DNA of 64,000 nucleotides from contig NZ_JAILYJ010000011.1 of the NCBI RefSeq assembly GCF_019793465.1, positions 170,594 through 234,593 on the forward strand. Reading direction: 5' to 3'. Made by a program: the position numbers and the translations under genes. The stretch's first letter is position 1. Each line of letters starts with the position of its first letter. Below the pieces are notes generated by a model that had not been told where the DNA came from, did no database searches, and saw only the letters and a list, made by a program, of their open reading frames with translations. The stretch comes from Rhizobium croatiense (GTDB lineage Bacteria; Pseudomonadota; Alphaproteobacteria; Rhizobiales; Rhizobiaceae). Positions 16,394-25,057 of the stretch are shown one piece after another.

Positions 16394-18403
16394 ATGATCA
16401 TGGCTGAGCGCGGCTTCACCACCATCGAGAATGAATGGATCACGCTGAAGGACGGGACGCGGTTTGCGGCGCGCATCTGGATGCCCGACGGCGCCGAGCA
16501 GGACCCCGTTCCAGCCGTCTTCGAATTCCTGCCCTACCGCAAACGCGACGGCACTAGCCCCCGGGACGAGTCGACCTATCCGGTGTTCGCCGGCGCCGGC
16601 ATTGCCGGCGTACGAGTCGATATCCGCGGATCGGGGGAATCCGACGGCGTCATCGACGGCGAATATACCGAACGCGAGCTTGCCGATGCCTGCGAGCTGA
16701 TCGCCTGGATCGCGGCGCAGCCGTGGTCGAACGGCGCGGTCGGCATGATGGGCATCTCCTGGGGCGGCTTCAACAGCCTGCAGGTCGCAGCCCTGCGCCC
16801 ACCGGCGCTCAAAGCCGTCATCTCGATCGCCTCGACCGTCGACCGCTATAATGACGACATCCATTACAAGAACGGGTGCCATCTCTCCGCCCAGCTCTCA
16901 TGGGCGGCGACGATGCTCGGCTACCAGTCGCGCCCGCCCGATCCGGCCCTTGTCGGCGAACGCTGGAAGGAGATGTGGATCGAGCGCCTGGCAGGCGAAC
17001 CCTTCCTCATGGAGGAGTGGCTGAGCCATCAGCGGCGCGATGATTTCTGGCGTCACGGCTCGATCTCGGAGGATTTTTCCAGCGTCGAGATCCCGACGCT
17101 TGTCATCGCCGGCTGGGCCGACGGCTATCGCAATACGCCGCTGATGGCGGTCGAGGGCCTGGGCGACAAGGCAAAAGCGCTGATCGGCCCCTGGGTGCAC
17201 AAATATCCGCACTTCGCCTGGCCGAAACCGCGCGCGGATTTCCCTGCCGAAGCGATCGCCTGGTGGAACAAATGGCTGCGCGGCGAGGACAATGGCATCG
17301 ACAGGCTGCCGCAGGCCCGCGCCTATATTCTCGATGCTATCCGCCCGGCTCTCCGCCGCGACAGCGATCCGGGTTTCTGGGTGGCGAAGGACAGCTGGTC
17401 GCCGCCGAAGATGCAATGCTTCTATGTCGAGCAATTCGGCAGGCTGACGGAGGGCATGCCGATCCCGCATGCGCCGGAGCACCCCGTCTACCTGCGCTCG
17501 CCGCTCGACACGGGCACCGCCTCGGGCGAATGGTTCACGCTGAAGCCGGATGCGGAGCTGGCGATCGATCAGCGCCTCGACGATGCCGGCTCGCTGACCT
17601 TCCAGACCGCGCTGCTGGCTGAAGATCATGATTATCTCGGCCGCCCGGTCGTGACGCTGGCGCTCAGATGCGATGCCGAAACCGCCAATCTATGCGCAAG
17701 GCTCGTCGACATCCATCCGGATGGCACGGCGACCCGCGTCTCCTTTGGCGTGCTCAATCTCGCTCATCGCAACGGCAATGCAGCGCCCGCACCGATGAGC
17801 AAGGGTGAACGCACGACTGCGAGCCTTACCCTGGATGCCTGCGGCTACCGCTTCCGCAAGGGGCACCGCATCCGCTTGTCGCTGTCGACGGCCTATTGGC
17901 CGATGGTCCTGCCGCCGCCGGAAGATCCGGGTCTGACGATTGACATCGCCTCCGTCGGCCTTGGCCTGCCTTTGCTTGGGACACATGAGCTCATCGATGT
18001 AAAACAGCCTGACGATCCCGATCCGCTGCCGAAATATATCGAACACGTGCCGGGCTCGACGAAGCGGCATGTCTTGCGCGATCTGTCGGCCGGCCTTACC
18101 CGCTATGAAATCCACGAGGATACCGGCCTTTTCGAACATCCTGGCACTGGCCTGTCGACGCGACAGCTTCGCGAGGAAACCTGGTCGATCGCGCGGGATG
18201 ACCCGATGTCAATGTCCGGCATCTCGACATGGACATGTGACATGCAGCGCTCTGGCTGGTTCGTCCGCACGGTCGCGACGTCATCCATATTCTGTACGGC
18301 AAAGGACTGGATCATCAGCGCCTCGGTCATTGCCTATGAAGGCGAGACGGAAATTTTCAGGAAGATGTTCGAAGAGAAGCGCATCGCGCGCGACCTGATG
18401 TAG
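16394..18403 (+). CDS. CocE/NonD family hydrolase (peptidase S15 fold), copy 1
   Basis: 669 aa (667 from the second ATG at 16400). Serine hydrolase with the nucleophile elbow GISWGGF (Ser120 counted from MAERG), preceding FEFLPYRKRDGT, which carries the oxyanion-hole Tyr as in cocaine esterase, and a C-terminal jelly-roll (PF08530-like, TASLTLDACGYRFRKGHRIRLSLS segment in part). Family members hydrolyse esters or X-Pro peptides. No signal peptide, so cytoplasmic. From base 16408 it is about 98% identical over 280 bp to the gene at 63713, but its upstream bases differ and no good ribosome site is visible, whereas the 63713 copy has GAGGGA. This suggests the gene body was copied into a new context behind the binding protein. 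Confidence 0.9.
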   Translation: MIMAERGFTTIENEWITLKDGTRFAARIWMPDGAEQDPVPAVFEFLPYRKRDGTSPRDESTYPVFAGAGIAGVRVDIRGSGESDGVIDGEYTERELADACELIAWIAAQPWSNGAVGMMGISWGGFNSLQVAALRPPALKAVISIASTVDRYNDDIHYKNGCHLSAQLSWAATMLGYQSRPPDPALVGERWKEMWIERLAGEPFLMEEWLSHQRRDDFWRHGSISEDFSSVEIPTLVIAGWADGYRNTPLMAVEGLGDKAKALIGPWVHKYPHFAWPKPRADFPAEAIAWWNKWLRGEDNGIDRLPQARAYILDAIRPALRRDSDPGFWVAKDSWSPPKMQCFYVEQFGRLTEGMPIPHAPEHPVYLRSPLDTGTASGEWFTLKPDAELAIDQRLDDAGSLTFQTALLAEDHDYLGRPVVTLALRCDAETANLCARLVDIHPDGTATRVSFGVLNLAHRNGNAAPAPMSKGERTTASLTLDACGYRFRKGHRIRLSLSTAYWPMVLPPPEDPGLTIDIASVGLGLPLLGTHELIDVKQPDDPDPLPKYIEHVPGSTKRHVLRDLSAGLTRYEIHEDTGLFEHPGTGLSTRQLREETWSIARDDPMSMSGISTWTCDMQRSGWFVRTVATSSIFCTAKDWIISASVIAYEGETEIFRKMFEEKRIARDLM

Positions 18404-18546
18404 GTCAGCGCTGGCAGACAAATAAGGTTGCCGCCGAGTGACACTCGGGTCCCATTGGTGTGTTTCGGCATGCAAATTTGGCTCTGACTCACTTTTGATG
18501 AAATCAAGTGCTGGCTGATGTTGGTTTCACATAAGGAATCAGCACC
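18404..18546. other. Spacer with candidate ISL3 left end
   Basis: Gene-free spacer between the CocE/NonD stop and the transposase remnant. GGCTCTGACTCACTTTTGAT starting at 18480 has the GGCTC-type beginning seen at ISL3-family ends and may mark the old element boundary; a matching right end was not found. Confidence 0.3.
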
Positions 18547-18835
18547 ATGGGTTATTCGCTGCGACCGTCGACGCTCGTTCCTCGCGGCTTTGTAGTCGAC
18601 AATACAGCCGTTGATGACGAGGTAATGTTGATCGCAGTTCGGCCGGCGAGTAGAGCAAGCCCTTGCCCGGGAACAAGGTCGGAGCGAATCCACAGTTGAT
18701 ATCAACGACGCTTGGCTGACCTGCCCTTGGTGGGAAAGTCCGTTCGGCTTGTCATTGAAGCGCGACGGTTCCACTGCGACGCTGTGCCGGAGGACGGGCT
18801 TCGTTCCTCATGCCGGCGGGTCCGTCTTCGGCTGG
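18547..18835 (+). pseudogene. ISL3-family transposase, N-terminal remnant
   Basis: Translation from ATG 18547 gives ...SPCPGTRSERIHS, an in-frame TGA at 18697, then YQRRLADLPLVGKSVRLV and IEARRFHCDAV. This matches the zinc-finger start of ISL3 transposases (CPxCGxxSxxVHSRYxRxLADLP...RRFxC). Two finger Cys positions are altered, one stop interrupts it, and after HCDAV the conserved CxRR continues only in a shifted frame (LCRRTGFVPH). The catalytic domain is missing. A decayed insertion-sequence fragment between two metabolic loci. Confidence 0.78.
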
Positions 18836-18912
18836 TTATGATAAGGTTTCGGATAGGTGCGGGAGCATTTCCTCTCGAAAGCTTGCGATGGCCAAGCTGA
18901 CGCGCTCGACCT

Positions 18913-19605
18913 TCAGCCGCGAATATAATTTGGATACTGGGCTCGGATCACATCGATGATCGACAGCGTGCCCGACAGATGTTTTCTGAGCGCGGCCGTT
19001 GCTGCTTCAGGCTTGCCCGACGCGATGGCGTCGACGATTGCTTCATGGTCGGCAAGGACCGTCTGCATCTTGCCCGGCATCGGCAGGTTGAGGCGCCGCA
19101 ACCGGTCGAGATGCACGCTTTGGCGCCTGACATTGGCCCAAAGCTGCAATATGCCCGCTCTCTCGTAGAGCTTCCGGTGAAAATCGCGGTCGATGTCGTC
19201 GAAGGTGTCATAGGTCTCCGGGGACCCGACCGCCTTCTGCCGCGCCAGGATCTCGCGCAGCTCCGCCGCCGTCTCGCCCGGCGTCTCCTCGGTCAGCCGC
19301 CGCACCGCCTCAAGCTCGATCGATAGTCGCAGAAACTGCGCCTGCCGCGCATGGTCGGTGTCAATCTTGGCGACCACCGTCGCATATTGCGGATAGACTT
19401 CGACTAGTCCTTCTTCCTGAAGCCGCATCAAGGCATCGCGCACTGGCGTCTGACTCACCCCGAATTCCAGCTGCAGCGAGGCGCGCGACAGGACCGTCCC
19501 CGGCGCAAGCTCCACCGTCAGTATCCTTGCTCGCAATATCTCGTGGATCTGCAGCGCCACCTGTCGTGACCGATCCAACTGGCTTTCCCGAACCATTCCG
19601 CTCAT
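18913..19605 (-). CDS. GntR-family regulator (FadR/FCD subgroup)
   Basis: 230 aa. N-terminal winged helix (QIHEILRARILTVELAPGTVLSRASLQLEFG..., recognised by PGTxLSR and VSQTPVRDALMRLQEEGLV) and a C-terminal all-helical FCD ligand domain with the metal-binding D-x3-H arrangement in DIDRDFHRKLYERAG and later His residues (DHEAIVDAI). It is divergent from the 19750 operon; the almost perfect dyad at 19663-19680 in between is its likely operator. FCD regulators usually sense organic or sugar acids, which suits the dehydratase gene it probably controls. Expected to repress the operon until the acid or an intermediate is present. Confidence 0.9.
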   Translation of the reverse strand: MSGMVRESQLDRSRQVALQIHEILRARILTVELAPGTVLSRASLQLEFGVSQTPVRDALMRLQEEGLVEVYPQYATVVAKIDTDHARQAQFLRLSIELEAVRRLTEETPGETAAELREILARQKAVGSPETYDTFDDIDRDFHRKLYERAGILQLWANVRRQSVHLDRLRRLNLPMPGKMQTVLADHEAIVDAIASGKPEAATAALRKHLSGTLSIIDVIRAQYPNYIRG

Positions 19606-19662
19606 GTCCCTGTCCTGTTTTCGCGTCGTGCAAATCGACTAAACCACATTTTTTGGGTTGAT

Positions 19663-19680
19663 GCACTGATGCATTAGTGC
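19663..19680. promoter_or_regulatory. Likely GntR/FCD operator
   Basis: GCACTGATGCATTAGTGC reads nearly the same on both strands (16 of 18 positions symmetric). It lies between divergent starts, 58 bp from the regulator start and 70 bp before the transporter gene, the usual place for an FCD-regulator site. Confidence 0.6.
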
Positions 19681-19749
19681 TTCAATGGCGTAATCCGCCT
19701 CGGGAAAGGCGGCAGAGGGGCTGATGCCCGCATCCTTTGGGAGGACCAG

Positions 19750-20754
19750 ATGCAAATTCTAAAACATTGTCTTGTGGCCGCGGCCGTCACGCTCGGCCTT
19801 GCCTCGGCGAGCCAGGCACAGGAGAAGACCGCTATTTCGATTACCCGGCAGCCGGGCATCCTCTATCTCGCCAGCCATGTGATGGAGACGCAGAAACTGA
19901 TCGAAAAGCACGCGGCTGCCGATGGCGTGGCCGATGTGACTGTCGAATGGCGGACCTTCAGCGGCGGCGGCGCTCAGACCGATGCCTTGCTTGCCGGCAA
20001 CGTCGACATCGTCAATACCGGCACCGGCAACCTGCTTCTGCTCTGGGACCGCACCAGGGGAAAGGTGAAGGGGATCATCACCAGCTCCGCGCAGCCGGTG
20101 ATCATGGTCAGCAATGATCCGCGCATCAAGTCGCTGAAGGACATTACGCCATCCGACAAGATCGCCGTGCCGACGGTCGGTGTGTCGACCCAGGCGATCC
20201 TGCTGCAGATGGCGGCGGCGAAGATGTTCGGTGAGGACAAGGTCAAGACATTCGATTCCAACACCGTTCAGCTCGGACATCCGGACGCGGTTGCGGCAAT
20301 CGCCAACCCGAACCACGAGGTGAAGAACCATTTCGCAGCGCCGCCTTTCCAATATATCGAGCTGAAGCAGCAGGGCGTGCACAGGGTGACCGATTCCAAG
20401 GAGATCCTGGGCGGTGCGCTGACGCAAGCGACCTTCTTCACCACCACGACATTCGCCGACGCCAACCCGAAGATCGTCAAGGCGCTGCGCGAAGCGACGG
20501 AGGAAGCAGTCGCCTTCATCAAGAAGGATCCCAAGGCCGCCCTTGAAGCCTACAAGACGGTGTCGGGCGACAAGACCAGCCTCGATGATCTGCTCGCCAT
20601 GCTGAAAGAGCCGGGCATGGACGAATGGCGCACCGACCCGCAGGGCACGATGAAATTTGCAGAGCACCTGCACAAGATCGGTACGCTCAAGACCATGCCG
20701 AAGGCCTGGACCGACTATTACCTGCCCGACTCCGCCTATCTCAACGGCAATTGA
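19750..20754 (+). CDS. Taurine/nitrate-type (NMT1-like) ABC substrate-binding protein
   Basis: 334 aa. Sec signal peptide (MQILKHCLVAAAVTLGLASASQAQ, cut after AQA-type site near residue 23), then an SsuA/TauA-like two-lobed domain with FSGGGAQTDALLAGNVDIVNTG and the hinge PTVGVSTQAILLQMAA. A GGGAGGA ribosome site precedes the start. It is the first gene of an operon with a matching ATPase and permease, then a sugar-acid dehydratase and an RraA-like protein. Such transporters normally carry sulfonates, nitrate or pyrimidine precursors, so a sugar-acid ligand would be unusual. Confidence 0.9.
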   Translation: MQILKHCLVAAAVTLGLASASQAQEKTAISITRQPGILYLASHVMETQKLIEKHAAADGVADVTVEWRTFSGGGAQTDALLAGNVDIVNTGTGNLLLLWDRTRGKVKGIITSSAQPVIMVSNDPRIKSLKDITPSDKIAVPTVGVSTQAILLQMAAAKMFGEDKVKTFDSNTVQLGHPDAVAAIANPNHEVKNHFAAPPFQYIELKQQGVHRVTDSKEILGGALTQATFFTTTTFADANPKIVKALREATEEAVAFIKKDPKAALEAYKTVSGDKTSLDDLLAMLKEPGMDEWRTDPQGTMKFAEHLHKIGTLKTMPKAWTDYYLPDSAYLNGN

Positions 20755-20811
20755 CGGCACCAGGGCGGCGGCGCTTTAGACCCGCCGCCCCCTCTTCAAG
20801 GAGTAATTCCA

Positions 20812-21630
20812 ATGCTTCAGGCCATTGCCCGCACGGGCAACGAGACCGCACCGGCGGCCGAGAGAGAGCCCCTCCTCAAGGTCGACAATGTGACGCTGCG
20901 CTACAAGACCCCCAACCTGCTGGTCACCGCCACCGAGGGCGTCAGCTTTTCCGTCAGCCAATCCGACAGGTTCGTGCTGCTCGGACCGTCCGGCTGCGGC
21001 AAGTCAACGCTTCTGAAAGCCGTCGGCGGCTACATGACGCCGTCGGTAGGTTCCATCCATATCAACGGGCGCCAGGTGAAATGTCCAGGCCCCGACCGCA
21101 TGATGGTTTTCCAGGAGTTCGACCAGCTGATGCCCTGGAAAACGGTGCTCGGGAATGTCATGTTCCCGCTGCTGGTCGCCCGCAAGCTGCCGAAGGGCGA
21201 AGCCGAAGCATTGGCGCGCGAATATATCGACAAGGTGAAGCTGACCCGCGCCGTCGACAGCTATCCCCACACGCTGTCCGGCGGCATGAAGCAGCGCGTC
21301 GCCATCGCACGCGGCATGGCGATGCAGCCGGATATTCTCCTGATGGACGAGCCTTTCGCAGCGCTCGACGCGCTCACCCGCCGGCAGATGCAGGACGAGC
21401 TGCTCCAGCTTTGGGAAGATACCAAGTTCACCGTCATCTTCGTCACCCATTCGATTGCCGAAGCGATCAAGATCTCGAACCGGATCCTGCTCCTGTCGCC
21501 GCATCCGGGCAGGGTCAAGGCGGAGGTGGTGGATGTCGACAAGGTCAGCCACCAAGACGGCAGCGCCGCAGCGCTCGAGCGTGACATCCATAACCTGCTG
21601 TTCTCCTCGGAACCCGGCCACAAGGAATAA
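20812..21630 (+). CDS. SsuB/TauB-type ABC transporter ATP-binding protein
   Basis: 272 aa, single nucleotide-binding domain: Walker A GPSGCGKST, Q-loop in VFQEFDQLMPWKT, signature LSGGMKQRVAIARGM, Walker B ILLMDEPFAALD, and switch His in VTHS. The LSGGMKQR signature and PHPGR near the C-terminus are typical of the nitrate/sulfonate/taurine group. Fits with the binding protein upstream and the permease four bases downstream. Confidence 0.93.
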   Translation: MLQAIARTGNETAPAAEREPLLKVDNVTLRYKTPNLLVTATEGVSFSVSQSDRFVLLGPSGCGKSTLLKAVGGYMTPSVGSIHINGRQVKCPGPDRMMVFQEFDQLMPWKTVLGNVMFPLLVARKLPKGEAEALAREYIDKVKLTRAVDSYPHTLSGGMKQRVAIARGMAMQPDILLMDEPFAALDALTRRQMQDELLQLWEDTKFTVIFVTHSIAEAIKISNRILLLSPHPGRVKAEVVDVDKVSHQDGSAAALERDIHNLLFSSEPGHKE

Positions 21631-21634
21631 AGCC

Positions 21635-22504
21635 ATGTTGTCCGCAAACATCATTCTTGCGCCCGATGTCGAGGCCGCCAAGCCCTACGACAACGTCAAA
21701 CCGGTCGAACAGAGGCTCAGTGCATTCGAAACGCTCTGGGGCATCGGCGCACTGCGCAAGACATTGCTGATCGTCACCCTGGCGATCGTCTGGCAGCTCT
21801 ACGCTTCCTATCTCGACAATCCTCTTCTATTCCCGACGCTCAGCGACACGATCATCACGCTGATCGACCGTTTCGCCGACGGCACGCTGCCGGCCCGCAT
21901 CTGGACGACGCTGCAGATCCTATTCACCGGATACGCGCTCGGCACGGTGCTCGCCGCACTCCTGACCGTGCTCGCCATCAACACGCGCATCGGCACCGAT
22001 TTTCTCGAAACGATGACGGCGATGTTCAATCCGCTGCCGGCGATATCGCTTCTGCCGCTGGCGCTGATCTGGTTCGGCCTCGGCGCCTCCAGTCTCGTCT
22101 TCGTGCTCGTCCACTCGGTTCTCTGGGCGGTGGCGCTGAATACCCATTCCGGTTTCCTCGGGGTCTCGCGCACCTTGCGCATGGTCGGTGCAAACTATGG
22201 ACTGACGGGTATTTCCTATGTGGTGCGGATCCTCGTGCCTGCCGCCTTCCCTTCCATCCTCACCGGCCTGAAGATCGGCTGGGCCTTCGCTTGGCGCACG
22301 CTGATTGCCGCCGAGCTCGTCTTCGGCGTCTCCTCGGGCCAGGGAGGCCTTGGCTGGTTCATCTTCGAGAACCGCAACCTTCTCGATATTCCGGCAGTCT
22401 TCGCCGGCCTCTTGACCGTGATCATCATCGGCCTGATCGTCGAAAACCTGGTCTTCCAGACGATCGAGCGCCACACCATCCAGAAATGGGGAATGAAGGA
22501 ATAG
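21635..22504 (+). CDS. SsuC/TauC-type ABC transporter permease
   Basis: 289 aa from ATG 21635, four bases after the ATPase stop; a longer open frame begins at 21455 but that part overlaps the ATPase gene. Six hydrophobic segments follow a short cytoplasmic N-terminus, with the EAA-loop type sequence RTLRMVGANYGLTGISYVVRILVP-like region near residues 180-205 that contacts the ATPase. Completes the three-component importer. Confidence 0.9.
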   Translation: MLSANIILAPDVEAAKPYDNVKPVEQRLSAFETLWGIGALRKTLLIVTLAIVWQLYASYLDNPLLFPTLSDTIITLIDRFADGTLPARIWTTLQILFTGYALGTVLAALLTVLAINTRIGTDFLETMTAMFNPLPAISLLPLALIWFGLGASSLVFVLVHSVLWAVALNTHSGFLGVSRTLRMVGANYGLTGISYVVRILVPAAFPSILTGLKIGWAFAWRTLIAAELVFGVSSGQGGLGWFIFENRNLLDIPAVFAGLLTVIIIGLIVENLVFQTIERHTIQKWGMKE

Positions 22505-22543
22505 CCGCGAAAACGGTTTTCCCCATCCCGAGAAGGTATCCTC

Positions 22544-24280
22544 ATGACACACAGAAAAACGCCGGATACGCTGCGAAGCGCGCGATGGTTCGCGCCGGAT
22601 GACCTGCGCAGCTTCGGCCACCGCTCGCGCATGATGCAGCTCGGCTATGCCGAGGAGGATTTTCGCGACAAGCCGATCATCGGCATCCTCAATACCTGGT
22701 CGGAGCTCAATACCTGTCACTCCCACTTCAAGGAGCGTGTGCAGGATGTGAAGCGCGGCGTCTCGCAGGCCGGCGGCTTCCCCGTTGAAATGCCGTCGCT
22801 ATCGGTCGACGAAAGCTTCACGAAGCCCACCTCCATGCTCTACCGCAACATGCTGGCGATGGAGACGGAGGAGACGATCCGTTCGCACCCGCTCGACGGC
22901 GTCGTGCTGATGGGCGGCTGCGACAAGACCACGCCGGGCCTCGTCATGGGGGCGCTGTCGGCCGGCGTGCCGATGATCTACCTGCCGGCCGGGCCGATGC
23001 TGCGCGGCAATTACGCCGGCAAAATCCTCGGCTCCGGTTCGGATGCCTGGAAATATTGGGACGAGCGCCGCGCCGGCAACATCACCGATGCCGAGTGGCT
23101 CGGCGTTCAAGCCGGCATCGCCCGCTCGGCCGGCACATGCATGACGATGGGCACCGCCAGCACCATGACGGCGATTGCCGATGCGATGGGCCTGACGCTG
23201 CCAGGCGCCTCGTCCATTCCTGCCGTCGATGCCAATCACCAGCGGATGTCGGCCGCCTGCGGCCGCCGCGCCGTCGAGATGGTCTGGGAGGATCTGACGC
23301 CCGAGCGGATCGTCACGGAAGCGGCATGCCGCAACGCCGCGATCGTCGCCATGGCCACCGGCTGTTCCACCAATGCCGTCGTCCATCTGATCGCGATGGC
23401 CCGGCGCGCCGGCATCAACCTGACGCTCGACGATCTCGACCTGCTGGGGCGGGTGACGCCGCTCATCGCCAATGTCCGCCCCTCGGGAAAGGACTATCTG
23501 ATGGAGGATTTCTTCTATGCAGGCGGGCTGCGGGCGCTGATGAAACAGCTCGAGGACCGGCTGGACCTGACGGCCATGACCGTCACCGGAAAGACCATGG
23601 GCGAAAACCTGATCGGCGCAGAAGTCTATAACGACGATGTCATTAGGCCGCTTTCGAACCCTGTCTATCACGAGGGATCGCTCGCCGTCCTGCGCGGCAA
23701 CCTCTGCCCTAACGGGGCGGTGATGAAGCCGGCGGCCTGCGATCCGAGATATCATGTGCATCAGGGGCCGGCGCTGGTCTTCGACAGCTATCCCGAGATG
23801 AAGAAGGCGATCGATGACGAAAACCTCGACGTCATGCCTGACCATGTCCTCGTGCTGCGCAATGCCGGGCCGCTCGGTGGTCCGGGCTTTCCGGAATGGG
23901 GCATGCTGCCGATCCCGAAGGCTTTGATCAAGCAAGGTCATCGCGACATGCTGCGCATTTCCGACGCCCGCATGTCCGGCACCTCCTACGGCGCCTGCAT
24001 TCTGCATGTATCTCCGGAGAGCTATATCGGCGGCCCGCTGGCATTGCTGAGGACCGGCGACATCGTCCGCCTCGATCTGCCCAACCGCCGGCTCGACATG
24101 CTGGTGGATGAGGCCGAACTCGTCCGGCGACAAGATGCATGGAAGGCGCCGGAGCCGCATTTCCAGCGGGGTTACGGCTGGATGTTCTCCCGCCATGTCA
24201 CCCAGGCCGACCAGGGCTGTGACTTCGATTTTCTTGAAACGGGTTTCGGCAAAAGCGCCGGCGAACCGGATATTTATTGA
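22544..24280 (+). CDS. Sugar-acid dehydratase, IlvD/Edd family (L-arabonate dehydratase-like)
   Basis: 578 aa, the length of the Rhizobium leguminosarum L-arabonate dehydratase. Cluster and metal ligands are in place: GGCDKTTPG (first cluster Cys and the Asp-Lys pair), AGTCMTMGTAST (second Cys), an early FNTCHSH-like segment as LNTCHSHF (third Cys), and the C-terminal RISDARMSGTSYG with the catalytic Ser. The reaction expected is dehydration of a pentonate or related aldonate to a 2-keto-3-deoxy acid in the cytoplasm. D-xylonate, D-fuconate or another acid are equally possible. Downstream, an RraA-like aldolase could split the product. Confidence 0.88.
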   Translation: MTHRKTPDTLRSARWFAPDDLRSFGHRSRMMQLGYAEEDFRDKPIIGILNTWSELNTCHSHFKERVQDVKRGVSQAGGFPVEMPSLSVDESFTKPTSMLYRNMLAMETEETIRSHPLDGVVLMGGCDKTTPGLVMGALSAGVPMIYLPAGPMLRGNYAGKILGSGSDAWKYWDERRAGNITDAEWLGVQAGIARSAGTCMTMGTASTMTAIADAMGLTLPGASSIPAVDANHQRMSAACGRRAVEMVWEDLTPERIVTEAACRNAAIVAMATGCSTNAVVHLIAMARRAGINLTLDDLDLLGRVTPLIANVRPSGKDYLMEDFFYAGGLRALMKQLEDRLDLTAMTVTGKTMGENLIGAEVYNDDVIRPLSNPVYHEGSLAVLRGNLCPNGAVMKPAACDPRYHVHQGPALVFDSYPEMKKAIDDENLDVMPDHVLVLRNAGPLGGPGFPEWGMLPIPKALIKQGHRDMLRISDARMSGTSYGACILHVSPESYIGGPLALLRTGDIVRLDLPNRRLDMLVDEAELVRRQDAWKAPEPHFQRGYGWMFSRHVTQADQGCDFDFLETGFGKSAGEPDIY

Positions 24281-24292
24281 GGAGGTATGAGA

Positions 24293-25018
24293 ATGACCGA
24301 TTACGTGCTGAGCGAGGCGACCCGCGCGAAGTTCAAGAAGATCTCCACCGCATCGATCGCCACCGCCCTCTTCAAACGCGGTCTTCGAAGCCAGTTCATC
24401 CAGGGGGTCGTGCCGGTGGCGCCTAAGGCGGAAGTGATGGTGGGACAGGCATTCACGCTGCGCTATATTCCCGCTCGCGAGGACCGCAATCCGATCACGG
24501 TTTTTCAGAACCCAAATCACCCGCAGCGAGTCGCGATGGAGACATGCCCTCCAGGGCAGGTGCTAGTGATGGATGCGCGCAAGGACGCAAGGGCTGCGAC
24601 GGCGGGTTCCATCCTGATCACCCGGCTGGCGCTCCGCGGCGCGGCGGGCGTCGTCTCCGACGGCGGTTTTCGTGATGCCGAGGGAATCGGGGCGCTTGAC
24701 ATGCCGGCCTATTACGCCAAGCCGTCGGCGCCGACCAATCTCACCTTGCACGAGGCGCTCGATATCAATGTGCCGATTTCCTGCGGCGATGTCGCCGTGT
24801 TTCCCGGTGACGTCCTGGTCGGCGACCGCGACGGCGTCATGGTCATCCCGGCCCATCTGGCCGATGAACTCGCGGATGAATGCACGAATATGGAAAGCTA
24901 CGAGGACTTCGTCCTCGAGCAGGTCAAGGCTGGGGAAACGATCATCGGCCTCTACCCCTGCACCAAGGAAGAACATCAGCAGAAATACCAGGCCTGGCGA
25001 AAGGAAAACGGCCGCTGA
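24293..25018 (+). CDS. RraA-like / HMG-aldolase family protein
   Basis: 241 aa from the ATG at 24293, chosen because GGAGG at 24281-24285 is seven bases from it but only one base from the earlier ATG at 24287. The family motif is present: RGAAGVVSDGGFRDAEGI, with the R-D pair that binds substrate and metal, preceded by a glycine-rich turn. Members cleave 4-carboxy-4-hydroxy-2-oxoadipate or similar 2-oxo acids to pyruvate; others bind RNase E. Next to a sugar-acid dehydratase, an aldolase acting on a 2-keto-3-deoxy acid is the likely role (inference). Confidence 0.82.
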   Translation: MTDYVLSEATRAKFKKISTASIATALFKRGLRSQFIQGVVPVAPKAEVMVGQAFTLRYIPAREDRNPITVFQNPNHPQRVAMETCPPGQVLVMDARKDARAATAGSILITRLALRGAAGVVSDGGFRDAEGIGALDMPAYYAKPSAPTNLTLHEALDINVPISCGDVAVFPGDVLVGDRDGVMVIPAHLADELADECTNMESYEDFVLEQVKAGETIIGLYPCTKEEHQQKYQAWRKENGR

Positions 25019-25057
25019 GGTTGCTGAGGGGCGGCGTCCGAATCTGGCCTGCCCCTG

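Noticed and set aside
22799..24520. 573-codon minus-strand open frame
   Set aside because: Antisense to the dehydratase, no motifs.
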